Origin: CG2-30-46-19 sp034414555
GTDB taxonomy: Bacteria > Chloroflexota > Dehalococcoidia > GIF9 > AB-539-J10
NCBI GenBank assembly: GCA_034414555.1
Contig: DAOUMA010000020.1
Location: forward strand, 100,944 to 164,943
Direction of reading: 5' to 3'
Length of the DNA stretch: 64,000 nucleotides
Position 1 is the first letter of the stretch, and every line of letters begins with the position of its first letter. The notes beneath the pieces are model-generated. The model was not told where the DNA came from. It saw only the letters and a list, made by a program, of their open reading frames with translations, and did no database searches. Positions 44,443 to 53,545 of the stretch are shown here, piece by piece. The translations under genes were made by a program, and so were the position numbers.

Positions 44443-45900
44443 TTGAATCTGGAACTATTTACACCTGAGCTAACCTTGGGCGCCTTTGCCATAATAGTAA
44501 TTCTGCTCGACCTCTTTATTCAGCAGAAGAGGTTGTTGGCGGTAATTAGTCTTGTTGGTTTGGTAGTATCCGGCGGCTTCAGCGTAGGCCTGTGTGGAGG
44601 TGGCACTCAGGCTATGTTCAACAATATGCTGGTGGTAGACAACTTTGCCCTGTTCTTCAAGCTGCTATTCTTAGGCATTGCCGCTCTAGTTATTATCTCC
44701 TCAGTTGATTACGTATCCAAGTTTGCCCGCTTTCAGGGTGAATACTATGCTCTGGTGCTGTTATCAACCATAGGGATGATGCTGATGGCAGCCACCACTG
44801 AGTTAATCTCTATCTATATTGCTCTGGAACTAACCGGTATATCCTTCTATATTCTGGTTGGTTTTCTGAAAGACTCCAAATCCAATGAGGCCTCACTTAA
44901 ATTTCTGCTGCTAGGAGCGGTAGCCTCAGCCATATTGCTTTATGGGATGGCACTTGTCTTTGGTTTTACTGGTGAAACGCAGCTGGGAGAGATTGCACGG
45001 GTTATTCAAACGATGTCTTTAACGGGAGTTCTAGCCAGTCCAGGGCTTATTCTAGGTATAGTGCTGCTGATAGCTGGCTTCGGCTTCAAGATTGCTGCTG
45101 TTCCTTTCCACATGTGGGTACCCGATGTTTATGAGGGGGCGCCAACACCAATAACTGCTTATCTTGTGGCTGAAGAAGCAGCCGGGTTTGCCATTATCCT
45201 ACGTGTCTTCTACTCTGTCTTTGGACTCCCCCACTGGCTGAGCTTGGAGTGGGGATTAATCTTCGCTGTGCTCGCCGCTATTAGCATGACCCTGGGCAAT
45301 GTGGTTGCTATCCCCCAAACCAACATTAAACGAATGTTAGGTTACTCCAGTATAGCTCATGCTGGTTATCTTATGGTGGGGTTAGCCACTATGGGGTTTT
45401 CCTCGGTCGGTGATATTATCGGACGAAGCAGTCTCCTCTTCTTCCTGGGCAGCTATGCATTAACTAATCTAGGGGCGTTTATTGCCATTATTGCGATCTC
45501 CAATAAGCTTGACAGTGACCGTATTGATGATTATTCAGGCATGGGTAAGAGGGCGCCACTACTGGCTTTAGGTTTGACTCTATGTCTTGTTTCCCTTGTC
45601 GGTCTGCCGCCAACCGCTGGCTTTATGGCTAAATTCTATATCTTCAGCGGGGCTGTCCAGCATGGCTTGTTGTGGCTGGTGGTTATCGCAGTCATAAACA
45701 GTGTAGTATCAGCCTACTACTATCTCCACGTGGTAAAGGTAATGTGGCTTGGCAAGCCAGTGCTTCAGGGAAAAGTGCCCTCTTCCGGAGCCCTGAATGT
45801 GGCTTTATCCCTCTCCTGCATCGGTGTCTTCCTCCTTGGCGTTATCCCCGGCTATGTAATGAAGCTTGCCGAGCTTGCCACCAGGATGTTCACTTTCTAG
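44443..45900 (+). CDS. nuoN: Complex I subunit NuoN
   Basis: A 485-residue antiporter-like subunit, starting with TTG 44443. IYIALELTGISFYILVG and GFKIAAVPFHMWVPDVYEGAPTPITAYL give the Glu and Lys of the proton path. It is the last gene of the 11-gene nuo operon; no NuoE, F or G follows it. Confidence 0.96.
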   Translation: MNLELFTPELTLGAFAIIVILLDLFIQQKRLLAVISLVGLVVSGGFSVGLCGGGTQAMFNNMLVVDNFALFFKLLFLGIAALVIISSVDYVSKFARFQGEYYALVLLSTIGMMLMAATTELISIYIALELTGISFYILVGFLKDSKSNEASLKFLLLGAVASAILLYGMALVFGFTGETQLGEIARVIQTMSLTGVLASPGLILGIVLLIAGFGFKIAAVPFHMWVPDVYEGAPTPITAYLVAEEAAGFAIILRVFYSVFGLPHWLSLEWGLIFAVLAAISMTLGNVVAIPQTNIKRMLGYSSIAHAGYLMVGLATMGFSSVGDIIGRSSLLFFLGSYALTNLGAFIAIIAISNKLDSDRIDDYSGMGKRAPLLALGLTLCLVSLVGLPPTAGFMAKFYIFSGAVQHGLLWLVVIAVINSVVSAYYYLHVVKVMWLGKPVLQGKVPSSGALNVALSLSCIGVFLLGVIPGYVMKLAELATRMFTF

Positions 45901-46179
45901 TGGGATTAACGGTGAGATTCGCCAAGCACTCTCATTTCCCGGAAAAGCCTCCGCTCTGTTTTTAACCTGGGCTTTCTAGTGATAGAATGTATTGATTCCT
46001 TAGGAATGTGAATTTGAGTAAGAGGGCTAAATCAGGTGACCGGGCGGCGGTGATTAGCAGTGGCAATGCCGCCGTTGATGCGGTCCATACTACTCCTCAC
46101 CTGCATTTATTGCGCAACATGCGTGCAGACCTGTGTTCAATGTGCTATGATTCAGGATGAGCACTATAGCTCTCTCGTT
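45901..46179. other. Intergenic stretch after nuoN
   Basis: No gene is recognised. A TTG-initiated 48-codon ORF (46014-46160) is open but shows no family likeness and no good ribosome-binding site, so it is not called. No clear stem-and-T-run terminator is seen behind nuoN. Confidence 0.4.
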
Positions 46180-46276
46180 GATATCATGGGCTACTCGAAA
46201 TGGACTTGCTCTAAGTACCAAAGCTAGAGTGTGGGAATAGCTGGAAGTCGAGAGTCGTATGAAGTATGGAAGTAGG
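46180..46276 (+). pseudogene. Relic of hypA 3' end
   Basis: The sequence TACCAAAGCTAGAGTGTGGG and then CTGGAAGTCGAGAG, ending GTATGGAAGTAGGACG, parallels the intact hypA 3' end (TGCCAAAGCCAGAATGTGG, CCGGAGGTCGAGAG, CATGGAAGTAGAATGA, about 35257-35326). In the intact gene, ATG overlaps the stop. Here the matching triplet before the hypB reading frame is ACG (46277-46279). Confidence 0.75.
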
Positions 46277-46945
46277 ACGAAAAGAATAAAAGTGGTGCAA
46301 GACATTCTGGGGGCTAATGAGTCCATAGCTGCCCAGAATCGGCAGCTACTAGAGAAACACAAAATCTTTGCTATCAATATCATGTCGTCCCCGGGTGCTG
46401 GCAAGACAAGCCTTATTTTGCAAACTATAGCCAGGCTGAAAAATAGGATAAACATAGCTGTCATTGAAGGCGATGTTGCTTCTACACTAGATGCCGAAAA
46501 GGTGAAGAATGAAGCAATGGAAGTAGTTCAGATAAACACAAGAAACATGCCAGAGAGCTGCTCTTTGATTGCCACTATGATTAAGCAGGCTCTAAAAGAG
46601 TTACCGCTAGAGGACATAGACTTACTCCTTATCGAGAATGTAGGCAACCTTATCTGTCCTTCTGAGTTTGTTTTGGGAGAGCATAGAAGAGTAGTTATTT
46701 CCAGCCTACCTGAAGGCGATGATAAGCCCATCAAATACCCTATGATATTCGCTAGTGCTGATGTTGTGGTAATGAATAAGATCGATTTTCTCCCTTATGT
46801 TGATTTTGATACCTCTGCCTTTCGCCACAGCGTTGAAGGGCTAAATCCTAAAGCTAGAGTCTTCGAGGTTTCTTGCAAGACTAATGTAGGAATAGAAAAT
46901 TGGTGCTCTTGGTTGCTACAGGAAATAGAGACTTATAAAAGGTAA
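46259..46945 (+). CDS. hypB: Hydrogenase nickel GTPase HypB
   Basis: A 228-residue GTPase that drives nickel insertion with HypA. SSPGAGKTS is the P-loop, VIEGDVAS and the MNKIDFLPYVDF base-recognition motif are present. No His-rich nickel-storage tail is seen. The only in-frame ATG (46259) lies in a hypA relic. The family-like start RIKVVQDIL begins 7 codons later, after an ACG at 46277 that may be a mutated ATG. GTG 46292 is another candidate. Confidence 0.93.
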   Translation: MKYGSRTKRIKVVQDILGANESIAAQNRQLLEKHKIFAINIMSSPGAGKTSLILQTIARLKNRINIAVIEGDVASTLDAEKVKNEAMEVVQINTRNMPESCSLIATMIKQALKELPLEDIDLLLIENVGNLICPSEFVLGEHRRVVISSLPEGDDKPIKYPMIFASADVVVMNKIDFLPYVDFDTSAFRHSVEGLNPKARVFEVSCKTNVGIENWCSWLLQEIETYKR

Positions 46946-47020
46946 TGAGGCCGGTTTGCCACTCTGATGGCTCCTCTTCTAAGAAAGGGTGGTCTGTCTG
47001 GAGAAGAAATTCTTAGCTTA

Positions 47021-49375
47021 ATGGCCAAAATAAGAACTATAGAGTTGGCCCGCATTAGCGTTCGCGGTATTGTCCAGGGAGTTGGTTTCAGACCATTTGT
47101 CTATAGATTAGCTGTTAAGCATAATCTGAAGGGCTATGTGTATAACACCTCTGAGGATGTCAAAATTGAGGTAGAGGGAGAATTAGAGGCTATCAAGCAG
47201 TTTCAATTGGAGCTTAGAATAGAAGCTCCCCCTTTAGCTCACATTGAGGACATAGCTATTAGCCACCATCAACCAATTGGCTATAAGAACTTCGAAATCC
47301 GTCATAGCATCGCTGAGGAGGGAAAATACCAGCTTATCTCCCCCGATATTGCTACCTGTCAAGCTTGTCTCAGTGAATTATTAAATCCCTCCGATAGGCG
47401 CTATCGTTATCCCTTTACCAACTGCACCAACTGTGGCCCACGCTTTACCATAATCGAGGATATACCCTATGATCGCCCTGAAACCACCATGCGCTATTTC
47501 CAAATGTGCTCCCAATGCCAGGCGGAATATGAGAACCCGCTAGATCGCCGCTTCCATGCCCAGCCAAATGCCTGCCCCAAATGTGGTCCGAAGGTTGAGC
47601 TGGTTGATAACCAAGGCAAGCGAGTAGCGGGATTGGATGCCTTAGCCAGTGCCAGTCAATTCCTGAAAGCGGGGAAAATCGTTGCCATTAAAGGCTTGGG
47701 TGGATTTCTTTTAGCTTGTGATGCCAGCAATGAAACGGCAGTTAAGACTCTGCGTGAAAGAAAAGGACGACCCTCTAAGCCCTTCGCCATAATGGTAAAC
47801 AGCGTGAACGAAATAAAAAAACATTGCTACGTCTCACTGGAAGAAGAGGCACTGCTCACCTGTCCTCAAAGCCCTATCGTGCTTATGAGATGGAAAGCCG
47901 ATTCATCTGTGTCTCGAGAGGTAGCTCCAAATCTAGAATACTTAGGTGTCATGCTGCCTTATACACCACTACACCATATCCTGCTGAAAGATACTGAGCT
48001 ACCTTTAGTAATGACCAGCGGCAACCTCAGCGAAGAACCCATCGCCAAAGATAATAATGAAGCATTAAAAAGACTTTCAGGAATTGCTGATTACTTCCTG
48101 ATTCATAATCGGGATATCTATTCTCGCTATGATGACAGTGTAGCCATAGTGGAAAGGGGAACAAGTCAGCTTGTAAGGCGAGCACGCAGCTATGCTCCCT
48201 ATCCTATTCATCTCACATTCAAATGTCGACAAGTTTTAGCCTGCGGTGCTGAAATGAAAAACACCTTCTGTTTGACAAGGGATAACTATGCCTTCCTAAG
48301 TCAGCATATTGGTGATATGGAAAATATGGAAACACTGGAGCATTTTGACAATACTATTTCTTTGTATAAGAAGCTATTTCGCATCGAGCCTGAAATTATC
48401 GCCCATGACCTTCACCCTGACTATCTTTCCACCAAGTATGCTCATGAGCTAAGCAAGTCTAGTAATATCAAGCTTATCCCTGTGCAACATCATCATGCTC
48501 ACATCGCGAGTTGCATGGCTGACAATAAGCTTGAGGCATCAGTCATTGGCGTTGCCTTTGATGGTACAGGGATGGGTAGTGATGGGCATATTTGGGGAGG
48601 GGAATTCTTGGTAGCTGATTATTGTAGTTTTGATAGAGTAGGACATCTAGAATATTTACCTCTGCCCGGTGGGGACGCAGCTATAAAAAGACCATACCGC
48701 ACCGCTATTGGCTATGTCCTTAGTTTGCTAGGAAAGGATACCTTGAAGGCTATCATTGCAAGCGGGGCAAAGCATCCTCCTGTAGCATTTATCAGTGAGG
48801 TTAGTGAAATTGAAATAGGAATTATCAAACGCCAAATAGAGAGTGGGCTGAACTCACCACTGACTTCAAGCATGGGACGTCTGTTTGATGCTGTATCAGC
48901 ACTGATAAACATAAGAGGCGAGATAGATTATGAAGGGCAAGCGGCTGTAGAATTAGAAATGGCTGCGTATGCTTACCATTGCGAGGAGCATAGCGACGAA
49001 GCAATCTCCAATGATAAGGAAAGCTATCCGTACCGTATAATAGCAGATGAAGGGATGAGAATTGTGCAGCTGAGCGATCTACTCTCGGCGATAATTGAAG
49101 ACTTAACGCAAGGCGTTTCTCCAGGGAGAATATCACTCAAATTTCATAACACTATAGCCAGAATGACAGATGAAATGTGCTGGTTGATAGCTAACGAAAC
49201 TGGTATCAACCAAGTGGTTTTAAGCGGCGGTGTATTTCAAAATCGCCTATTACTAAGGAAAACGATTAAGTTACTGGAAAATAGCGGCTTCCAGGTGTTT
49301 ACCCACAGGCAAGTCCCATGCAATGATGGTGGTATCTCCCTGGGACAAGCGGTTGTCGCCAATTTCGCTGAATAG
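47021..49375 (+). CDS. hypF: Carbamoyltransferase HypF
   Basis: About 784 residues from ATG 47021 (MAKIRTIELARISVRG); the ATG at 46967 would add 18 unlikely residues. HypF makes the cyanide ligand precursor from carbamoyl phosphate, working with HypE. Order: acylphosphatase domain (IVQGVGFRPFVYRL), two zinc-finger pairs (CQACLSELL, CTNCGPRF, CSQCQAEY, CPKCGPKV), YrdC-like domain, Kae1-like C-terminal domain with HHHAH. A stretch CEEHSDEAIS near residue 655 comes from a REP-like repeat inserted in frame. Confidence 0.95.
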   Translation: MAKIRTIELARISVRGIVQGVGFRPFVYRLAVKHNLKGYVYNTSEDVKIEVEGELEAIKQFQLELRIEAPPLAHIEDIAISHHQPIGYKNFEIRHSIAEEGKYQLISPDIATCQACLSELLNPSDRRYRYPFTNCTNCGPRFTIIEDIPYDRPETTMRYFQMCSQCQAEYENPLDRRFHAQPNACPKCGPKVELVDNQGKRVAGLDALASASQFLKAGKIVAIKGLGGFLLACDASNETAVKTLRERKGRPSKPFAIMVNSVNEIKKHCYVSLEEEALLTCPQSPIVLMRWKADSSVSREVAPNLEYLGVMLPYTPLHHILLKDTELPLVMTSGNLSEEPIAKDNNEALKRLSGIADYFLIHNRDIYSRYDDSVAIVERGTSQLVRRARSYAPYPIHLTFKCRQVLACGAEMKNTFCLTRDNYAFLSQHIGDMENMETLEHFDNTISLYKKLFRIEPEIIAHDLHPDYLSTKYAHELSKSSNIKLIPVQHHHAHIASCMADNKLEASVIGVAFDGTGMGSDGHIWGGEFLVADYCSFDRVGHLEYLPLPGGDAAIKRPYRTAIGYVLSLLGKDTLKAIIASGAKHPPVAFISEVSEIEIGIIKRQIESGLNSPLTSSMGRLFDAVSALINIRGEIDYEGQAAVELEMAAYAYHCEEHSDEAISNDKESYPYRIIADEGMRIVQLSDLLSAIIEDLTQGVSPGRISLKFHNTIARMTDEMCWLIANETGINQVVLSGGVFQNRLLLRKTIKLLENSGFQVFTHRQVPCNDGGISLGQAVVANFAE
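48978..49005. repeat. REP-like element inside hypF
   Basis: ATTGCGAGGAGCATAGCGAC followed by GAAGCAAT has ATTGC/GCAAT ends and the same layout as the repeat at 23509-23532. In the hypF frame it encodes CEEHSDEAIS. It keeps the frame open. Confidence 0.65.
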
Positions 49376-49458
49376 TTACCCATCTATGAAAGTCTCTAAA
49401 AAAGCGAATGCACTTGGTTGTTGGAATTGTCAGAAGAGTTAGGCTAAAATACCATACA

Positions 49459-49686
49459 ATGTGTTTAGCGGTTCCGGTCAAAGTTGTCTCCATAGAAGGT
49501 GATGAGGCAGAGACGGAGATAGGGGGCGTGAGACGCCGAGTTAGCGTTGCTCTTACTCCAGAGGTAAAGACAGGTGATTACGTGCTGCTTCACACGGGCT
49601 ATGCCATAGGTGTGGTGGATGAAGTTGAAGCTAAGGAAACTTTAAAGCTTTTCGAAGAGATAATAAACCTGAGTGAAGTTCATTGA
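49459..49686 (+). CDS. hypC: Hydrogenase maturation chaperone HypC
   Basis: A 75-residue protein starting MCLAVPVKVV. The essential Cys2 of HypC is present, which fixes the start at ATG 49459 rather than 49408. HypC carries the Fe(CN)2CO unit with HypD. It overlaps the GTG start of hypD by 14 bases. Confidence 0.96.
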   Translation: MCLAVPVKVVSIEGDEAETEIGGVRRRVSVALTPEVKTGDYVLLHTGYAIGVVDEVEAKETLKLFEEIINLSEVH

Positions 49687-50782
49687 CGAGTATCAAAATA
49701 GCGAGCTGGCTAAGAAACTAGCACAGAGAATCACTGGCCTTTCTGTTAGGTCAATCAGGTTAATGGAATTCTGTGGTGGACATACCCATGCCATAATGAG
49801 GTATGGCATTCGCCAGCTATTACCAGAAACAATTGAAATGAAGTCAGGGCCAGGCTGCCCAGTGTGCGTAACAGCGATTGGCGATCTGGATAAAGCTATT
49901 GCCTTATCTCATTCGCCCGAGGTTATCATTACTACCTTTGGAGATATGATGAGAGTTCCTGGCAGCTATTCTAGTTTACAGCAAGCAAAGGCTGAGGGAG
50001 CAAATATACGAATTGTTTATTCTACTATGGATGCTTTAGAGATAGCTAAAGCCAGCCCTAACAAGTCAATCATCTTCATTGGCATTGGCTTTGAGACCAC
50101 GGCACCAACCATAGCAGCTTCTATAGTCAAGGCAGAAAAGGAGGGGATAGAAAACTTCTATGTCCTTTCCTTCCTCAAGTTAACCCCACCAGTGATAAAA
50201 GCTTTGCTGGGATTAGGTGAGGTCAAGCTTGATGGTATTATTGGTCCGGGACATGTCTGCGTTATAACTGGCTCTCATCCTTATGAGTTCATTCCTGAGC
50301 AATATGGAGTGGCCTATGTTATCTCGGGCTTTGAACCCCTGGATATTTTACTGAGCGTAGATAAGCTAGTACAGCAGATTGAAACTGGTAGCCCAAAAGT
50401 AGAGATAGCCTATCGCCGTGGAGTAAAGCCTGAAGGGAATAGGAAAGCCTTAGAACTGATGCAGCAGGTCTTCGAAATCGATGGTGCCGACTGGCGCGGA
50501 ATCGGGATTGTACCTCGAAGCGGCTTAAAGATTAACAAGGAATACCAGCATTTCGATGCTAGTAATGCTTTTTCAGGATTGCTTCGCTCTGCTTACGATG
50601 ACAAACCTGCCAAAGAACCGAAAGGATGTCGTTGTGGAGACGTAGTTCGGGGCGCAGCTACGCCACTTGAATGTAAGCTGTTTAGAAAAGCTTGTACTCC
50701 AGAAAAGCCTATGGGTCCCTGTATGGTCTCCAGTGAAGGAGCTTGTGCTGCCTATTACCAGTATGGAGCAAGCTATGAATGA
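49673..50782 (+). CDS. hypD: Hydrogenase maturation protein HypD
   Basis: A 369-residue Fe-S protein that assembles the Fe(CN)2CO group. The CGGHTHAIMRYG and GPGCPVCVT segments and the C-terminal CRCGDVV and FRKACTPEKPMGPCMVSSEGAC Cys set are family hallmarks. The start is GTG 49673. Confidence 0.96.
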   Translation: MKFIDEYQNSELAKKLAQRITGLSVRSIRLMEFCGGHTHAIMRYGIRQLLPETIEMKSGPGCPVCVTAIGDLDKAIALSHSPEVIITTFGDMMRVPGSYSSLQQAKAEGANIRIVYSTMDALEIAKASPNKSIIFIGIGFETTAPTIAASIVKAEKEGIENFYVLSFLKLTPPVIKALLGLGEVKLDGIIGPGHVCVITGSHPYEFIPEQYGVAYVISGFEPLDILLSVDKLVQQIETGSPKVEIAYRRGVKPEGNRKALELMQQVFEIDGADWRGIGIVPRSGLKINKEYQHFDASNAFSGLLRSAYDDKPAKEPKGCRCGDVVRGAATPLECKLFRKACTPEKPMGPCMVSSEGACAAYYQYGASYE

Positions 50783-51779
50783 TACCATTCTTCTGGCTCA
50801 CGGCAGCGGTGGCAAATTAAGCCATGACTTAGTGGAGAAAAAAATTCTTCCTTTGCTGGCTAATCCTCTGTTGGACAAGTTAGATGACTCAGCTATTTTT
50901 GAGGCTAATGGACGTCTCGCTTTCACCACTGATAGCTATGTAGTCAATCCTATCTTCTTCCCTGGCGGAGACATAGGCAGGCTGGCTGTTTGTGGCACGG
51001 TTAACGATTTATCCATGAACGGAGCTAAACCTCTATATTTGAGTCTATCCGTAATCATAGAGGAGGGTCTCCTCATAGCTGACCTTGAACGCATAGTCCA
51101 GTCAATAAAAGCAGCCGCTGATGAGGCACAGGTAAATATAATCACGGGGGATACTAAAGTAGTAAACCGAGGGCAAGCAGATAAATTATTTATCACTACC
51201 TCAGGGATAGGCATTATTCCTGCTGGAATTGATATTTCAGGAGCCAATGCTAAAGCTGGCGACAGGGTTATTTTGAGCGGCACCATCGGCGACCATGGCA
51301 TAGCTATAATGAGCCAACGTGAGGGACTTAGGTTCGAGACACTCCTGGAGAGCGATTGTGCACCATTGGACAAATTGGTGGCTCAAATAGTGGAGGCTTG
51401 TCCAAATACTCACTGTCTCCGTGACCCTACCAGAGGCGGGTTGGCTACCACACTTAACGAATTTGCTAAGCAATCTAATGTGGGCATTGTGGTCGAAGAG
51501 GATAAGATACCAGTAAAAGAAGGGGTTAGAGCTGCCTGTGAGCTTTTAGGCTTCGACCCTATTTATGTCGCTAATGAGGGTAAATTGGTAGCTATAGTTG
51601 AGCCAGGTGGTGCCAATAAGGTTCTGGCTCAAATGAAGAAGAACTGCTATGGAAGAGATGCAGCTATCATTGGTGAGGTAACTAACGACTATACTGGAAG
51701 GGTGATCATGCAAACAAGGCTAGGACCTTCTCGAGTTATTGACATGCTTTCCGGGGAACTCCTACCACGGATATGCTAG
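50775..51779 (+). CDS. hypE: Hydrogenase maturation protein HypE
   Basis: About 334 residues from ATG 50775, which overlaps the hypD stop; the ATG at 50763 is an alternative. LLAHGSGGKLSHDLV is the N-terminal family signature. The C terminus ends PRIC, the invariant tail whose Cys is carbamoylated and dehydrated to thiocyanate. It completes hypBFCDE. No hydrogenase structural genes are in the window. Confidence 0.96.
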   Translation: MNDTILLAHGSGGKLSHDLVEKKILPLLANPLLDKLDDSAIFEANGRLAFTTDSYVVNPIFFPGGDIGRLAVCGTVNDLSMNGAKPLYLSLSVIIEEGLLIADLERIVQSIKAAADEAQVNIITGDTKVVNRGQADKLFITTSGIGIIPAGIDISGANAKAGDRVILSGTIGDHGIAIMSQREGLRFETLLESDCAPLDKLVAQIVEACPNTHCLRDPTRGGLATTLNEFAKQSNVGIVVEEDKIPVKEGVRAACELLGFDPIYVANEGKLVAIVEPGGANKVLAQMKKNCYGRDAAIIGEVTNDYTGRVIMQTRLGPSRVIDMLSGELLPRIC

Positions 51780-51827
51780 ATAAGGCTAAAATAGCTGTCT
51801 TGGCTGCGGCGGATTTGCTCCGTCAGG

Positions 51828-52706
51828 ATGAAGACGTTGGAGATGTACATTATGGGCGAGAATCCCATGGTTTCTGACCCTGACATTAACCATGTTGAGA
51901 AATCCTTGAAAGCTCTGGATTTTCTGGTTGTGCAGGATATTTTTCTGACTGAGACAGCCACTCTGGCAGATGTTGTTCTTCCCGGGGTTTCATTCGCAGA
52001 GAAGGATGGTACCTTTACCTCAACTGAACGGAGGATACAGCGGGTTAGAAAGGCTATTGAACCTTTGGGCGATAGCAAGCCAGATTGGAAGATAATAACC
52101 GAGTTATCATCCCGTTTAGGCTACAGGATAGATTACAACTCCCCAGCGGAAATCATGGATGAAATAGCTAAGCTTACCCCAATACATGGGGGCAGCTACT
52201 CAAAGTTGGAAAATTTCGGGCTCCAGTGGCCCTGTCCCAGCCCAGACCATCCAGGCACACCTTATCTTCACAAAGGTTCGTTCACCCGTGGGTTGGGGAA
52301 ATTTTCTCCAGTAGGCTATAAACCACCGGCGGGACTCCCTTCTCATGATTACCCCTTTATTCTCACCACGAGGCGCAGCTTGTATCATTTCCATACTGGA
52401 ACGATGACCCGTAAGATAGCTGGGCTCAATATTATAGAGCCTGAAGGTGTAGTGGAAATCAGCCCCAAAGATGCTTCGCAACTTGGTATAGCCCAAGGTG
52501 ATAAGGTTAAGGTCAGTTCCCAACGCGGTGAGATTACTGCTAAAGCTAAAGTAACTAACGTATTGTCACCCGGTGTGGTATTCATGACTTTCCATTTCGC
52601 CGAAAGCGCCGCCAATATCCTCACCAATCCCCAGCTCAACCCAGTAGCCAAAATTCCCGAGTTCAAAGTTGCAGCAGTCAAGGTGGAGAAACTGCCTGCT
52701 ATTTGA
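51828..52706 (+). pseudogene. 3' fragment of a formate dehydrogenase alpha-subunit gene
   Basis: 292 codons that match the last third of FdhA at 56636 (for example MYIMGENPMVSD against LYVMGENPLLSE, and the C-terminal NPVAKIPEFKVAAVKVEK against DPLAKIPEYKVCAVRLEK). It includes the molybdopterin-dinucleotide-binding domain but lacks the N-terminal Fe-S domains and the catalytic domain. The upstream frame is closed by a TAG at 51792, 48 bases after hypE. It is a truncated paralogue and unlikely to be active alone. Confidence 0.85.
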
Positions 52707-52712
52707 CAATTG

Positions 52713-53000
52713 TCAGCTCTCAGGATAGAGCTTTGTCGGCGCTTTGACTATTATTTTGGTTCCTTCTCCTATATGAGAACTAACTTCGAGTTCCCGCCTA
52801 CTAACCGAGCTCATTCCGCCATACTGGTAAGTCCCGACTTGCCTTGACCGGCAAAATCGCTTATACTACTGGGAAGCTCAAAGCTCTTGCCGTTATCGCT
52901 AATGGTCACCCTGCCCTCAGCTTCTTGGCATTCCACCATAAGGCTGGCTTGAGATACTTCGGAATGCTGGTGAACATTGCTGTATTGTCGGCTGTCTCAA
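52713..53000 (-). pseudogene. Relic of a sensor histidine kinase (HATPase domain)
   Basis: On the minus strand, a frame reads HSEVSQASLMVECQEAEG, ISDNGKSFELPS and FAGQGKSGLTSMAE, matching the N, G1 and G2 boxes of NarL/UhpB-type kinases. A TGA replaces the expected Arg after SMAE. One base later in frame it resumes as ELEVSSHIGEGTKIIVKAPTK. The N-terminal part is missing. It fills the gap before nuoE. Confidence 0.75.
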
Positions 53001-53026
53001 AAAATGGTAAAATGGTGAGTCGCAAA

Positions 53027-53545
53027 ATGGCAAATCCTTTGGCAGCGCAAAGCACTCAGGTGCATCTACGAGAGCAAGAAGGAACAAGTGAGGAGCGTTT
53101 AAACGAAATTCTGTCCTCTTATGGAGGCAGGGAAGACGAGCTTATCCCCATCCTGCAGCAAGTCCAGCAGGTTTTTGGCTACCTGCCCGAGCCAGCGATG
53201 AAGAGGATAACCAAATTCCTCAAGTTGCCGGAAAGCACTGTCTTTGGCGTAGGCACATTCTATGCCCAGTTCAAGCTCGTCCCTTCGGGTCGGAATGTCA
53301 TCAAGGTTTGTCGCGGCACTGCCTGTCATGTGCGTGGTGGTGCTCGCATTCTCCGAGAAGTAGAAAAACATCTAGGTATCAAGCCTGGGGAGAGCACCCC
53401 AGGTCTCGAATATTCACTGGAAGCGATAGCCTGTTTTGGCTCGTGTGCTCTTGCCCCGGTGATGGTTATTGGCAATAACGTCTATGGCAGGATGACGCCA
53501 GCGAAGGTAAAGGATGTTTTAATCAACGTCGAGGGTGAGAGATGA
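53027..53545 (+). CDS. nuoE: NuoE-like 24-kDa [2Fe-2S] subunit
   Basis: About 172 residues from ATG 53027, with GGTGAG at ribosome-binding distance; ATG 53012 is also possible. The longer frame from 52844 runs through the kinase relic and is not used. Helical N-terminal region, then the thioredoxin-like [2Fe-2S] fold with CRGTACHVRG and CFGSCALAP. It overlaps the NuoF fusion by 4 bases and belongs to the formate dehydrogenase unit, not the main nuo operon. Confidence 0.92.
   Translation: MANPLAAQSTQVHLREQEGTSEERLNEILSSYGGREDELIPILQQVQQVFGYLPEPAMKRITKFLKLPESTVFGVGTFYAQFKLVPSGRNVIKVCRGTACHVRGGARILREVEKHLGIKPGESTPGLEYSLEAIACFGSCALAPVMVIGNNVYGRMTPAKVKDVLINVEGER

Noticed and set aside
46014..46160. 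Small TTG-initiated ORF after nuoN
   Set aside because: No family likeness, no ribosome-binding site, and it overlaps DNA that looks like intergenic or relic sequence.
52844..53026. N-terminal extension of NuoE
   Set aside because: This stretch is antisense to the histidine kinase relic and has no NuoE likeness, so a later start is used.
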